DNA from: Ananas comosus
Lineage: Eukaryota > Streptophyta > Magnoliopsida > Poales > Bromeliaceae
NCBI RefSeq assembly: GCF_001540865.1
Contig: NC_033636.1
Location: forward strand, 7,505,334 to 7,569,333
Reading direction: 5' to 3'
Length of the DNA stretch: 64,000 nucleotides
Position numbers and translations under genes: made by a program. Positions 35,659 to 47,600 of the stretch are shown piece by piece. A model generated the notes under the pieces. It did not search any database and had not been told where the DNA came from. It worked only from the letters and a program-made list of their open reading frames with translations. Every line of letters starts with the position of its first letter. Positions within the stretch are counted from its first letter, which is position 1.

Positions 35659-35909
35659 AAAAGCTCAATATTTTATATTCACGATTGCTTGCTTGCCTAA
35701 ATTTTTTTTGTTTCTACTAAAAAATGGGTTTTAAAAAAAAACTGAAATAAAAGAAAACATCAACTCGAATATCTACAATAAAATTATATTTCGGAGCAAA
35801 CCTTTTAAATCAGATTTTTTATTGATGACATATAAATTGATGATGGATAATTTTCAAAGAAAAAAAAATTAAAAGCAAACGGAAAAAAAAACTCTTAAAA
35901 GAGCTAAAC

Positions 35910-36182
35910 ATCTATTACTATATATAAAAGTAGAACACTTAATGAACTCAATGTGAGAAGCTGACACGTGGCTTTCTATACTTGCCACGTGTCAAACTTA
36001 TGGATATTTGGTTACGAATTATTTGAAATTATTAGTTTAATTAATTATTTAAAATTATTGGTTGCGAAATACGCAATAATCTGTTGCGAATTATTTGAAA
36101 TGGTTAGTTGCGAAAAAAATGGTCAAACTCAAATTTCGTATTGGCAAATAATTAATTATTTAAAATTATTAGTTGCGAAATT
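35910..36182 (+). mobile_element. Helitron-like 5' end and flank (candidate)
   Basis: 'TCTATTACTATATATAAAAG' followed by 'gctgacacgtggc' and 'gccacgtgtc' resembles plant Helitron starts and the minus-strand ends near 32.7 and 33.5 kb. After it, 'ttgcgaattatttgaaatt' phrases repeat several times (about 36012-36180). The far end is not found. Confidence 0.4.
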
Positions 36183-36518
36183 GTCACGCCCCGGGGTCCC
36201 CTTTTTGTTTGAAACACAGCGGAAAAGCGTTTGAATTTTTTTTTTTTTGAAAACCTGACCCCAGAGTATGCCAGATCCGCCACAAATACAGGGAATCCAC
36301 TGTTCACACGGACAGAGTCTCCCCTGTACTTGCACGGCGTCACACAAGTACAAAAGTACAAACAGTATACAACCACAATCAAATGAATATACAGATAGCT
36401 ATACATTCATACATTCATCATTCACACCGTAGTTTTACATTCGATATTTAAACAGAAGTTCACGAAAAATCTTTTGAAAACTGTTTCGTACGCGAAAACT
36501 TTTATCTTTTATAGAAGC
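36183..36518 (+). mobile_element. Gypsy-like LTR fragment
   Basis: Begins TGTCACGCCCCGGGG, like the ends at 16566 (inverted) and 63555, and runs to a contig join at 36519, where it stops. No coding sequence. Confidence 0.6.
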
Positions 36519-38336
36519 NTTTATAGATTTTTTAAAAAATTCTACTTAAACTTAAATTTAATAAAAAGAATTTATTATAATACTTAAATATAATTTATTA
36601 TAAATTTTATTATAATATTTAAATATAAATAATATGTATTAATATAGTATAATTAATAATTTTATAATAAAAATAATGTATTATAATATATAATATATTA
36701 TATTTATATACTTTAGTTTTAATTCAATTTATAATTTTAATTAAGTTTGAAATTAAGCATTGGAATAGTGCTATTCCACCGAAATGGTGGAATAACAAAT
36801 TCCTTGCTATCCCGGGATAACCGGGAATAGCAAGGTTTGACCGGGATAAAATATCCCGGCCAATTTTCATTCCGTTTGGCAGAATAGCGGGGATAACTTT
36901 CGTTATCCCCGCTTATCCCCGCAACCAAACGGAGCCATAGTGAATTGTGGCTGAGAGAGCAAACGTTCGGAATCCGGCACTACCGACCTACCCAATTAAT
37001 CAATCTTTTAATTTCTACGTTTTAATCTTTTAATTAAGATGTGACAGATAAGAGCCACAACAAGAGGATGTAGACCGATAGAAATTTAAAGTGAATATGT
37101 GAACAGATTTAAATTTAAAATACGTGTTTTTATATATAGTACAAATAAGATTTAAATCGATATTAGTAATCATGATGCAGGTACCACAAATATTTTCTGA
37201 CTAAAGTAAATTATTTAACACCATTAAATAAGAAAATACTTTATATTCTTGTGTAAGTTATAAGATAAGTTTATTGCTAAAAATTATAAAATTTAATTTT
37301 CAACTACTTTAAATATTTTAGATTAACTTTAAAAATACCGACGTTGATAATTACTTGATAGGACACAAACCACGTACTATTATTAACAGAATGGTAGGTG
37401 AATTAGTTGACCTCGTATGGAATTTATGTATCCCTCCCTAATATTCAAACTACGTGGTTCATTATTTAATTTTGACTACTACTAGTATTTTTAGTATACC
37501 ACTATTATGAATCTTATAGCTCACTATATTTTGATTAATTTATACACGTAATATTAACAACATATAAATGGATTTGCTAATATTTCAACTATTTCTATTT
37601 AACTCATGAGACGGGCCTAAAATAATTATCGTTTTTGTAATTGCTATTATGATTACCCTCAAAGGTTATGTATTGATAATTCGACAGTGTAAACTAATTG
37701 GTTCACATATGTAATCAACACCAACACAACAACAACAAATTTGAATTTTATAAGAGGTGTATAAAACTTTATATTAATGCTTATATATACAGCGCTTTTG
37801 CGAGGTTCTTTATAGATTGTTTGGAATTAAGAACTATCTAATTAATTCTATAGGCTAAAAAGTAATGGGGCAAAAATATTGAGAGGTACATCTCCATATT
37901 TTGATGGTACTGGAGATATGTATTCTTTTTTAACTGCTTGATTATGATTTACATAACAAAATTATTTTTTATCAAATACAAATAAGATATTCTTTCTATC
38001 TATTGCACTTTTTCATTATATGTGACATTTATATCATTTTTTTTTTCATAGTAACCGCATCATTTTATGCTAAAAAAATAAAAATGCTGGCATATCCATA
38101 CTACTTTTGTATTTACTTTTTAAAAATACCTCTTCTCAAATATACTTTTCTGGAAATTAAAAATTTTTCTAATAAATGCTCAAAATAAGGATAATATAAG
38201 ATTAAAAAAAATTAAAGATACATTAAAAATGAAGGTTTAATAAATATAATATATTTCTTTAATTAAGACAGGAGCTCGTCAGGAAAGCTTTTTTTATTTA
38301 TACCCTATATTTTAGGGATCATTATAAACAAAAAAC
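36519..38336. other. Intergenic DNA with a small hairpin-rich element
   Basis: Starts at an N join. At about 36770-36945 a GC-richer segment holds nested inverted words ('cttgctatcccgggataac' / 'ccgggaatagcaag', 'gcggggataac' / 'gttatccccgc') and ends 'aaccaaacggagcc', likely a decayed MITE. The remainder is AT-rich and unassigned. Confidence 0.5.
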
Positions 38337-38575
38337 TATTAAATATAAAAATGTTTAAACACCGTTCTCTAATAGCTTAAACTTTTAGAATACAACGATT
38401 ATTTCACATGATATTAGAGTAGGAGGTAATGAGTTCGAGTCACGTCAGGCTTCTAACATATTAATTTCCTCCTATTTAATTCAAGTCCATATTATGGACC
38501 GACTAAAAAATCTCGAATCCAGACATGAGGGAGAGTGTTAAATACAAAAATATAAAAATGTTTAAATACTGTTAG
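38337..38575 (+). mobile_element. TRIM-like miniature LTR element, copy 2
   Basis: Same family as 35445. A full 72-base 5' LTR (38337-38408, start mutated to TATTAAATAT), a decayed primer site TGATATTAGAGT, the same interior ('gagttcgagtcacgtcaggc'), a purine tract ATGAGGGAGAG, and a 3' LTR start TGTTAAATAC that is cut after about 40 bases at the junction with plastid DNA. Confidence 0.82.
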
Positions 38576-38577
38576 CT

Positions 38578-38722
38578 ATCAAGGAAAAGCAATTCTGGCT
38601 TCAAAAGGGACTCATCTTTTGATGAAGAAGTGGAAATGTTACCTTGTCAATCTCTGGCAATATTATTTTCATTTTTGGTCTCAACCACACAGGATTCATA
38701 TAAACCAATTATCAAACTATCG
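38578..38722 (+). pseudogene. matK: Plastid matK fragment (NUPT)
   Basis: Encodes [22 protein letters not shown], then [20 protein letters not shown], an internal part of chloroplast maturase K, about 48 codons. It starts right after the broken TRIM 3' LTR and stops abruptly within the gene. In plastids matK promotes group II intron splicing; here it is only an inserted fragment. Confidence 0.93.
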
Positions 38723-38937
38723 ACCTGTTTACCAAGCAGAGTCTCACGAAATCTTCCCTCTTTACCTTCAATTACATCCGAAAATGACTTGTAAACTTTA
38801 TAATGACCATCCCTCATTGGTTGCCCGCGGATCCCATTATCAAGAAGTGTATCCACGGCTTCTTATACTAATTTCTCCTGACACATTACTAATTTCCCTG
38901 GCGTAGATCTACTTGAAGCTATTAGAGTAGTTTCACT
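38723..38937 (-). pseudogene. rpoC1: Plastid rpoC1 fragment, antisense (NUPT)
   Basis: On the minus strand it reads [20 protein letters not shown], then [19 protein letters not shown] and TLLGK, an internal part of the chloroplast RNA polymerase beta' subunit. An in-frame stop (TAA where Gln is expected) shows decay. It is fused head-on to matK, although the two genes are far apart in plastid genomes. Confidence 0.93.
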
Positions 38938-38940
38938 ATN

Positions 38941-39074
38941 ATGACCATCCCTCATTGGTTGCCCGCGGATCCCATTATCAAGAAGTGTATCCACGGCTTC
39001 TTATACTAATTTCTCCTGACACATTACTAATTTCCCTGGCGTAGATCTACTTGAAGCTATTAGAGTAGTTTCAC
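38941..39074 (-). repeat. Second, identical rpoC1 piece after an N
   Basis: 134 bases identical to 38803-38936, separated only by 'tat' and the single N at 38940. This is most likely the same sequence read from two contigs that were placed end to end without merging. Confidence 0.9.
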
Positions 39075-39167
39075 AAAAACATCTCCTCACTCTTATGAGA
39101 TCCATACATACCCAACTCCTCTCTCTCTCTCTCTCTCTCTCTGTCTACCATTCTCCTTAACATATCA

Positions 39168-42100
39168 ATGAAACACCAATTTGTTCTCTCTCTACTATCT
39201 CTCTCCCTCTTATCACTACCACCCTTCTCCTCCTCCTCAGCTTCTCAATCCAGTACTATCTACAAAGGCGCATCCTTTTCAATAGAAGGGAACGAAGGAG
39301 AGCCCATTCTCACTTCCCCGGACTCCGCCTTCGCCGCGGGGTTCTACTCCGTCGGCGAGAACGCCTACTGCTTCGCCATCTGGTTCGCCGGCTCCGCCGA
39401 CAAAACTGCGGTCTGGGCCGCGAACCGCGACTTCCCAGTGAACGGCCGCGGCTCGAGGCTCACCTTCGGACACGATGGCCACCTTGTGCTCACCGACGTC
39501 GACGGCTCCGTCGTCTGGGACAGCACTGCCGCCGCCGCCGCCGCCACCGAAACTGGTACTTGCTCTGATACCGATTGTCGACAAACAACAAAGTTGTAAT
39601 AACACATAAATGTTTTTCGATGTACGCGACAATGATGAAAGCACCAACTAGCGTTTATTGCTACCTAAACTTCATCTTCCTTAATGGACATCACATCATC
39701 AACTTTGAAATTATTTTCTTAGTTAAATTTGTTTAGTAATTTTAGTCATACTTTTTAACAAATTAAATTATAATAATTAGCGAGTGATAGCTAATGAAAC
39801 TATTAAATATATAAAGATTCTTAACTAAGTGCACTAATTCAATTCAAACAAAATAAAAAACTGAAGGATATGAATGAAAAAAAGTTAGAGATGGGGGCCG
39901 GCTTGGTATAATTTACCTTTAATTCTATTGAATTTAAATTCTAAAAATATTATTTTTTTGATAGTTTTTAAAGTAAAAAAAACTTATTTCACATTTCAAT
40001 AAATTATATATTGAGAAAAACTCTTAACTTAAAATCAAAACTAATTAAAAAGAAAGAATTTTACTTAAAATCTTGATTAAAGCAATAATATAATTAAAAA
40101 TAAATAGTCAATTTCTTTCAAATGATTTATAGTAATGAAACATCGGACTCAAAAAGATTTCTAATATAAATTAAGGACTAATGATATATATAATCAACGC
40201 TATATTATTAATTGAAAACATTGTTGTTTGGCATGCTAAAAATAGTGTTTTGGTATATTCATATTATGCCTCTCTTTAGGATTGCGGTTGCGGTAAAATT
40301 ATATTACGTACAACAAAAAAATTATGATGAAGATATTTTATTTATTTTCGTACAAAATATCACATTAATTGCGCACCTATCCTAAATAGTCTATTAAAAT
40401 ATAATTTTTACAAATCCGTTAAAACTTTTCCATTGTATATATAGGTCTTGTTTGTTTGACTGCTAGTGATTTGTAGGTTAAAAATGATAAATGAACAAAT
40501 TCATACGAATTAGATTATCAAGGTATAAAATACTATTCTATTAATTATAACTACAAATCTAAATGAATCATTGTAAGTTTAGCTCACATATTATTAGAAC
40601 TTTGTAAAATCACAAATTTCTACAAAAGATTATGATCCTCTAAGCATACCAACGGAAAGCTAGCTAAAGGGTTCCTTGCCTAACGAGAAAAACACTGCAA
40701 AATATAAATCAACAAACAAACGGACATGAGAAGTACTCTATATATAAAGCTTTGTATCAGTTGATCAAAATCTTTCACCAGGCACTGCCGCCGCCGCCAT
40801 GGTGATTGGCCGCGCCGCCACTTCCGCCGCCACCGTCATGGAGCTCCTCGACACGGGAAACCTGGTGCTGCGAGACGGGTCGGGACGGACGGTGTGGCGG
40901 AGCTTCGACTACCCGACCGACACTCTGCTCCCGACGCAGGCGCTCACCAAGGGGAAACGCCTCGTCTCCCGTTTCAGCCCCGGCGCGTTCCGGTCCGGGT
41001 ACTACAGCTTATACTTCGACAACGACAACGTGCTCCGGCTCATCTACAACGGGCCCAACATCTCCAGCATCTACTGGCCCGACCCCGACAACACCGTCTT
41101 CCAAAACGGTCGCACCGACTACAACAGCACCCGGCTCGCCGTCCTCGACCGGACCGGCCGGTTCAACTCCAGCGACGGACTCGGCATCGCCACCGCCGAC
41201 TCCGGCCCGTTAACGAAACGCCGCCGCCTCACCGTCGACTACGACGGGAACCTCCGAATCTACAGCTTGAACGAGACGGGCCGTTGCTGGAACGTCACGT
41301 GGGTCGCGATCGCCGAGCGCTGCAACGTCCACGGGCTCTGCGGGCCCAACGGGATCTGCACGTACTCACGTGCGGTCACGTGCGCCTGCCCCCCGGGCCA
41401 CGAGATGAGCGACGCGCGGGATTGGAACCGAGGGTGCAGGCCCACGTTCAATTTGAGCTGCCAAGCGCGCCAAAAATCGCAGCAGCAGTTTCACTTCGTC
41501 GAGCTCCCGCAGACCGACTTCTACGGGTTCGACTTCGGGTACAACTCGTCCATCTCGTTCGACGATTGCAGGCAGATCTGCGCGCGGAGCTGCTCGTGCC
41601 TCGGCTTCGGATACCGGCTCACGGGGACCGGAGTTTGCTATCCCAAGATCGCGCTTTTCAACGGCTACACGTCACCGAGCTTTCCCGGAAACTTCTATTT
41701 GAAAGTACCGAGAACTGTTGAAGCGTCTGAATCGACGATTCGTTCCGTGCTCAGGTGCGGGAACGCTAGTGCGGAAGTTGAGGTGGGATCTGCTAGTATG
41801 TACGGAAAGAACAGGGACAGCACAAAGTGGGCGTACCTCTACGTGTTTGCTATGGCGGCTGCTGCTCTCGAACTTTTGTTTTTCGTAACCGGGTGGTGGT
41901 TCCTTTTCCGAAAGCACGATACGTCGAGATCTGTGCAGGAAGGATATAAGATGATATCGAGCCAGTTCCGGAGGTTTACGTACCACGAGCTGAAAGAAGC
42001 GACCGGGAAGTTTAAAGAAGAGTTAGGGAGGGGCGGGGCGGGCGCGGTGTACAGGGGAGTTCTCGAAGACAAAAGAGTGGTGGCGGTGAAGTAACTGACG

Positions 42101-42895
42101 GATGTATCGCAGGGCGAAGAGGAATTCTGGGCAGAGGTGAGCGTGATCGGGTGGATCAACCACATGAACTTGGTTAGGCTCTGGGGGTTCTGCTCCGAAG
42201 GCCGGCACCGGCTTTTGGTCTACGAGTTCATAGACAACGAGTCGTTGGACAAGTACTTATTCGGAAGCAGCAGTAGCAGTGGCAGCGGCCGAACACTTAG
42301 TTGGAACCAGAGGTTTAAAATTGCTTTAGGGACGGCGCGGGGATTGGCCTATCTACACCACGAGTGCCTCGAGTGGATCATCCACTGTGACATTAAGCCC
42401 GAGAACATACTGCTGAACCGAGATTTCAAGCCCAAGATTGCAGATTTCGGGCTCGCGAAGCTGTCGAAGAGAGACGGGTCGGGTCTCAACTTATCGAAAA
42501 TGCGGGGGACGACGGGGTACATGGCTCCCGAATGGGCACTGAATCTCCCCATCACCGGAAAAGTCGATGTGTACAGCTTCGGGGTTGTGCTATTAGAGGT
42601 CGTGACCGGAAGTAGGATATCGAGTTGGGTCGGAGAGAACGGGGAAGAGAGGGAACTAAGGAGCTTCGTTAGGGAAGTGAAGCAGAGGTTGTTGGGCCGG
42701 GAAGAGAAATCGATGATCACGACTATAGTGGACGGTGAGTTGCGCAGGCAATTCGATTACGATCAGGCGGCAGAGATGGTGAGAATAGCAGTATCCTGTC
42801 TCGAAGAAGAAAGAAGCAAGCGACCGACGATGGACGAAATAGTGAAAGCTCTTACGAATATACATGAGCCGTCGATCTCTCATCATTCGTTGTAA
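39168..42895 (+). pseudogene. G-type lectin S-receptor-like kinase, ZmPK1 type (copy 2, nonsense in kinase)
   Basis: Paralogue of 18223-21300 in the same orientation, about 20 kb away. Exon 1 is 39168-39555 and exon 2 is 40782-42895, with the same phase-1 intron, about 1.2 kb here. Domains follow in the same order: signal peptide, bulb lectin, S-domain including the LDRTGRFNSSDG part that copy 1 lacks, EGF-like (CNVHGLCGPNGICTY), PAN-like, membrane helix and kinase. The kinase breaks at 42092: AAG TAA replaces AAG AAA, a stop directly after the VAVK lysine. The frame then stays open through IIHCDIKPEN, DFGLAKL and MAPEW to a normal stop at 42893, so this is a single recent lesion. A protein ending there would keep the ectodomain, membrane helix and only the kinase N-lobe start. 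It may be a pseudogene, a decoy receptor or a base-call error. Confidence 0.88.
39556..40781 (+). other. Intron of receptor kinase copy 2
   Basis: AT-rich, 1.2 kb. The first 100 bases align to the copy 1 intron (one 74-base unit). The middle has no counterpart in copy 1 and is either inserted here or lost there. No gene is seen. Confidence 0.6.
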
Positions 42896-44620
42896 AGAGC
42901 CGTCGATCTCTCATCATTCGTTGTAAAGAGCATGAAGAACGATCGATCTGTCGACTTGCTCATTCGTTCAGCAGTGTATTGAATTTTCCCTCAACGACCA
43001 ACATGTTTTGTTGACAGGAAAGAAACATTTACTAGTTATAGAGTGGCATATGTTTTTAATAGCAAATACTGTTTCTTTCTTGCGGCATCATACTATGTTT
43101 TGTTTCGGAAGTCCAGGAGGCTACTTATTTTATTTTACCAATTCACACTTTGGGTCCTCAAATTATGAGACGGTGACATTTTGATTCTCAAATTCGGTGT
43201 AATATTTAACTCAAACTTTCTGAAATATGGCAATTGAGTTCCACACTATAATATTATCGACTACAACATTGCAACATTATTGTCACATAAACTACATATC
43301 ACTTAGTCAACTTAATTGGATTGTGAAACTTAATTGCAGCAATTTAAAAAGTTTCAACCAACAATTGCAACAAATTAAAATTTAAACATCAAAGTGTCAC
43401 GAGCAGACCAAATGCGTAATTTAGACTTCTTTTTTTTTTTTCTTGCGTTTTCTTGCTTCCACGGATATCAAAAAATCTACACAAAATAAAACCTTGAGAT
43501 GTGTAGTAGTTAAAGCATTCCTAAAATGTAGGGTTCACTGTGTCGAAATCAATGGTGCAGATTCTCCTTTCTCTAGATTTTCACATCCCTACTTGGCGAC
43601 TATAAGCAATCTTCCTACAAAGAACTTTAAATTCCTAATAAAGATGTTGGAGACCTATTTCAGCATGTTTAAATCAAAGCAAAACCAATCTTGATACTTA
43701 GACCGGCTATGCCTTTTATCTACGAACTTACCATTCTATCGATCGGTCAACAATTTAGCGACTATTTTGTAGTACTGTAAAAATAATTACTCTAAGACTA
43801 AGACTCTTCCATGAGTGCTTCAGTAGCTATTTGAATCCCCTTACTGTTAAACATACCCGTTCTTAGTTTCCTCCACCAACAACACCGGATAACGAGTCCA
43901 ATCATTTTGATCTCCATCGGGATGCTAGAGACTAGTTGCATTTAAACCAAGCCTGCTTCTTTGACCAATTATGAGCCGTTATCGGTTAAGTTAATTATCT
44001 AACTAGCACCCAATCAACGATTATTTAAGTTGGTTTTTTAAACCTCCTGCAAGTTCTTGACACCTTGATGAACCCTTTAAAGTCGGCAAATAATAGCCAT
44101 GTCCCCACTTTTCCAAAGTTTTACTAAGCAATTTCAAAATTAAAAAAAAAAAAAAACACTAGTTTACTTACAACTGTACCAACCAGTTTGGCTCAGGTTA
44201 CGCTAGTAAAACCCTTTAAAGATAGCAAATTTCGGAATCCTTTCAATGGCAATCATCTTTGATAGAGTGTTTCACAAACATGAGTGTGAATTCTGCTTTC
44301 GCTAAAAGTAGAAATATGTACTTGTCAAGACTATCCAATCTTCACATACTTTGGTTAATTGACCAAAAATTCAAGCTACAGGAAATGATGACAACTATGG
44401 TGTACAACGATTTCACAAAAATGGATATGTCAATAGCTATGTCTCAATACTTACAGATTAGCGCGCCGCTCGAAGGGCACAAGAACTTGATTAGTCTTCT
44501 GTGCGCCAGTTGCTAGCAAAATGGAGAGAAGCTCAAAATCCGAGAAGACAACCTCAGAGGACAACTTTGCGGCAACAGATAATACCATCACATTCTCCAC
44601 AAAAGACTGACCGCATGGTA
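42896..44620. other. 3' flank of receptor kinase 2 and gap to the next gene
   Basis: The first 290 bases align to the copy 1 downstream region, including a small local duplication of 'gccgtcgatctctcatcattcg' type text at 42874-42925. The rest is unassigned, then the probable 3' UTR of the minus-strand ATPase gene. No other gene is seen. Confidence 0.5.
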
Positions 44621-47600
44621 TCAACTCAACGGCCGGGTGACCATAAATATCATCTCTAATATCGAACAAACACAAAGTCTTTCGAACCTGCAATGAACTT
44701 CATCATCCTTATGAAGGTTTGAAGGCACTAATACCCCATCTCTGACGTGAAAACTTAATACTAGTTCTACTAGAGGATTTTTCTCTTTAATTATTGTTCC
44801 AGTGCCTAAGTTGGTTTTGTGAGGGCAGGTGCATTCTCTTGGCAGGACCTTCATAATGTTTGAAGTTCTAGTCTGAGATGTTACTTTCTCAGGCTGCCTA
44901 TCAGAGATCTTGTGACAAGAACAACATTCTGAAATTTGATGCTTTCGCTTTCTTTCAAAAGATTCTTGATAATCAAAGCTACCTTGAGAGGCATAACATT
45001 TTCTAATTGCCGTTAAAAGATTCAAGGAACATGACATGAGAATGCCATGGACATCGTCAATTGTTGAGTATTGACCATTCGTCCTCAAGGAATTCGATAG
45101 GATATCACGAACCAACATATAGAGACCATGCAGGCATTCGCAGCAACAGTTGTAGAGACATGACTCCCTAGAGAAAACCACAACATGTTCTCTGTTACCG
45201 TGCGATTGGTCAGCAACATTACCTAATTCATCAGGACCAAATTCAACGTTCTTTGGAGAAAGATCATTATCCAAACCATTACACTGGTCACAGGCTTCAG
45301 TAGAGCAAGAGTTAGCCTGGATAGCTGCATTGCCTAAATTGCCTACTTCATCTGTGTGAAGAAGATGAGTTTCCACAGTTTGCAAACAATTGGAATTTTC
45401 CGTAATCTCTGTCCTCCTTTGAGTTCTTGGACTATTATCTCCGTTACTCATTGTGGCAGGAGACGAGACGGAATTTGGAAGCAAGTTACAAGTAACCTGC
45501 TGAAAAGGCCCCTCGAATTGTACGGCGCTTGCATCAATAGTAGGTAAAGCATGGTCAGAAGAGGGATAGCTCCCGTTAGTTGTTGTAAATTTGTGAGGAC
45601 TTTGTTGGTTCGAGACCTCTTGTACCTCACTAGGGATTACATTAGGAGTATCATGCATGCTTGGAATTTTATCAGTGATATGGCTGCCCCATTGATCACT
45701 AACCTCTTGCTTAGCATTTGATGCTGTTGTCTGGTTATCAGCTTGGAAACTGTAGAAGAAAACCAAAGAACAAATTAAATCAACACTCGGAATAATATTT
45801 AGGAAATTTAAGAAACAATATATATACATTGAAAAAAAAGAATGAAAAAGAACATCGAAGAAGAAAATACATACATACGATACCAGTATAAAAATTAGAA
45901 AGTCCCAAAACGGATGAAATGTCTGAAGTTGCTCCTTAAACTGAAGATAATTGACTAAGTAATGATGGTTTTCTAACCAACCATACTATAGCTAAGCAAA
46001 AATATTAACAAGATCAAAAAGTCGAGGACAATTCTAGGGAGGAAAGAAAAAGATGAATGCATGAAAATTAGTAGAAAGAAAAAAGAAAAAAAAAAATTCT
46101 CAATGCAATTTACTAATTTAGATATGATTTAACAACTGATGGCATATCATGAAGGAAAGGCCAAGAGACACCAAAACAAGATCAGGTTCACTATTTTGCA
46201 TGCTTCAACAACAGGACTTGTCATATAAATCAAGGCAACTTATACAAAGATAATGATTGATTGGATTACTAGAGAAGATTATATGTTGCTATAAAAAAAT
46301 GTCAAGAACAACGCAAAATATATGATATGTCAAAGACTCATGGTTAAAAATACAAATGGAAATTGTGAATTTTGCAATGCAGGCCGAACAGATTTACCTC
46401 CGGAATGTATAAGCCCAGTTGTTTACAATATCCTCAAGATAAGCTACTTGAGAAAGAATATGGAAGTAACGGTATATGTCTTTCTTGTCCAAAATTTTAG
46501 CACGAATTTGTCCAACCAAGAGTTCCAAGACCTTTCTTACTTCAAAAGACACTTCTGCAACTGATGTATAGACACCCCTATAAGCCAATAGCCCCACAGC
46601 CACTAAACCTCTCACTGTACCAGATTTTTCCTTGCATTTGAGGTTGTCATTTACTTCCGTCAGTACCTTCTCAGGTGAGTTACTTGTATGTATTATACAG
46701 GAATTAAATGGCCAACCCTTCCAAGGCCCATTTATATCTGTGAATGGGCCTTCCTTTAGTTTTGAGGTGACCCAGCAAAGCTCAGAAAAATGTGGATATC
46801 TCAAAATCTGATAGCCAAATGTAGCAATTGCCAATGTTAAGTTTCCCTTCATAACTTTATTGTGAAGATTCCCTGGAACTGACTCTTTATGGCCATGCTC
46901 AATATTTACTGGTGTGTCTATTGCTGGAGTAGATTGTCTATTCTCCATGTTTTCCTTTTCATTTACTGTGATTTCCATATTATGTGAAACTGCTTTCTGC
47001 TTATCATAAGTGCTCTCATGAGTTATGCAATGTACCAAGTGAACATAATGCTGAACTAGATCCTTCGCTAGTTTCAGAGCACATGAACCGATCACCTGCT
47101 CATGGTTGAAATTTCCATCTATAACAACAGAAAACCTTGGTATTGTATGTTCTGGAGGACGAGAGTTGGATCGATTTAACACATTAGTGCTGAAGAACTG
47201 CCTTATTCCAATAGGAAGGTCATGAAATTGCAATTCACAGGTGGCCTGTACATAGTAGAATGAGATAAATGTAAGCAAGCTAATTAAGTACTGATTAAAA
47301 TCACAAAGCAAGCATAAATGGCTTAATCTATCAGAAAATAACCACCATAGCTATTTTATATGATTGATGCTACCAACTACAGTTCCAAGGTTGAAACTGA
47401 TAGCACCTGAAAATTTTACATTTAACAACACATATCTATGGTAGTTCCTCAAAAACATTATATCTATCAAATTGTAAAAGGATAGCTAGGGATAACTGCA
47501 GTACTAAATAATGAACATGTTTCATCTTAGCCATACCAGTACAATTATAGATTCAGATGCACATGAAGAATCGATCTGCTCGACAAAAGAATTCCAAGCT

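Noticed and set aside
44451..44693. Alternative last exon for the ATPase gene (LFDIRDDIYGHPAVELIP...)
   Set aside because: It needs a frame change. Exon 6 stays open and ends naturally at 44621 with CVCSILEMIFMVTRPLS.
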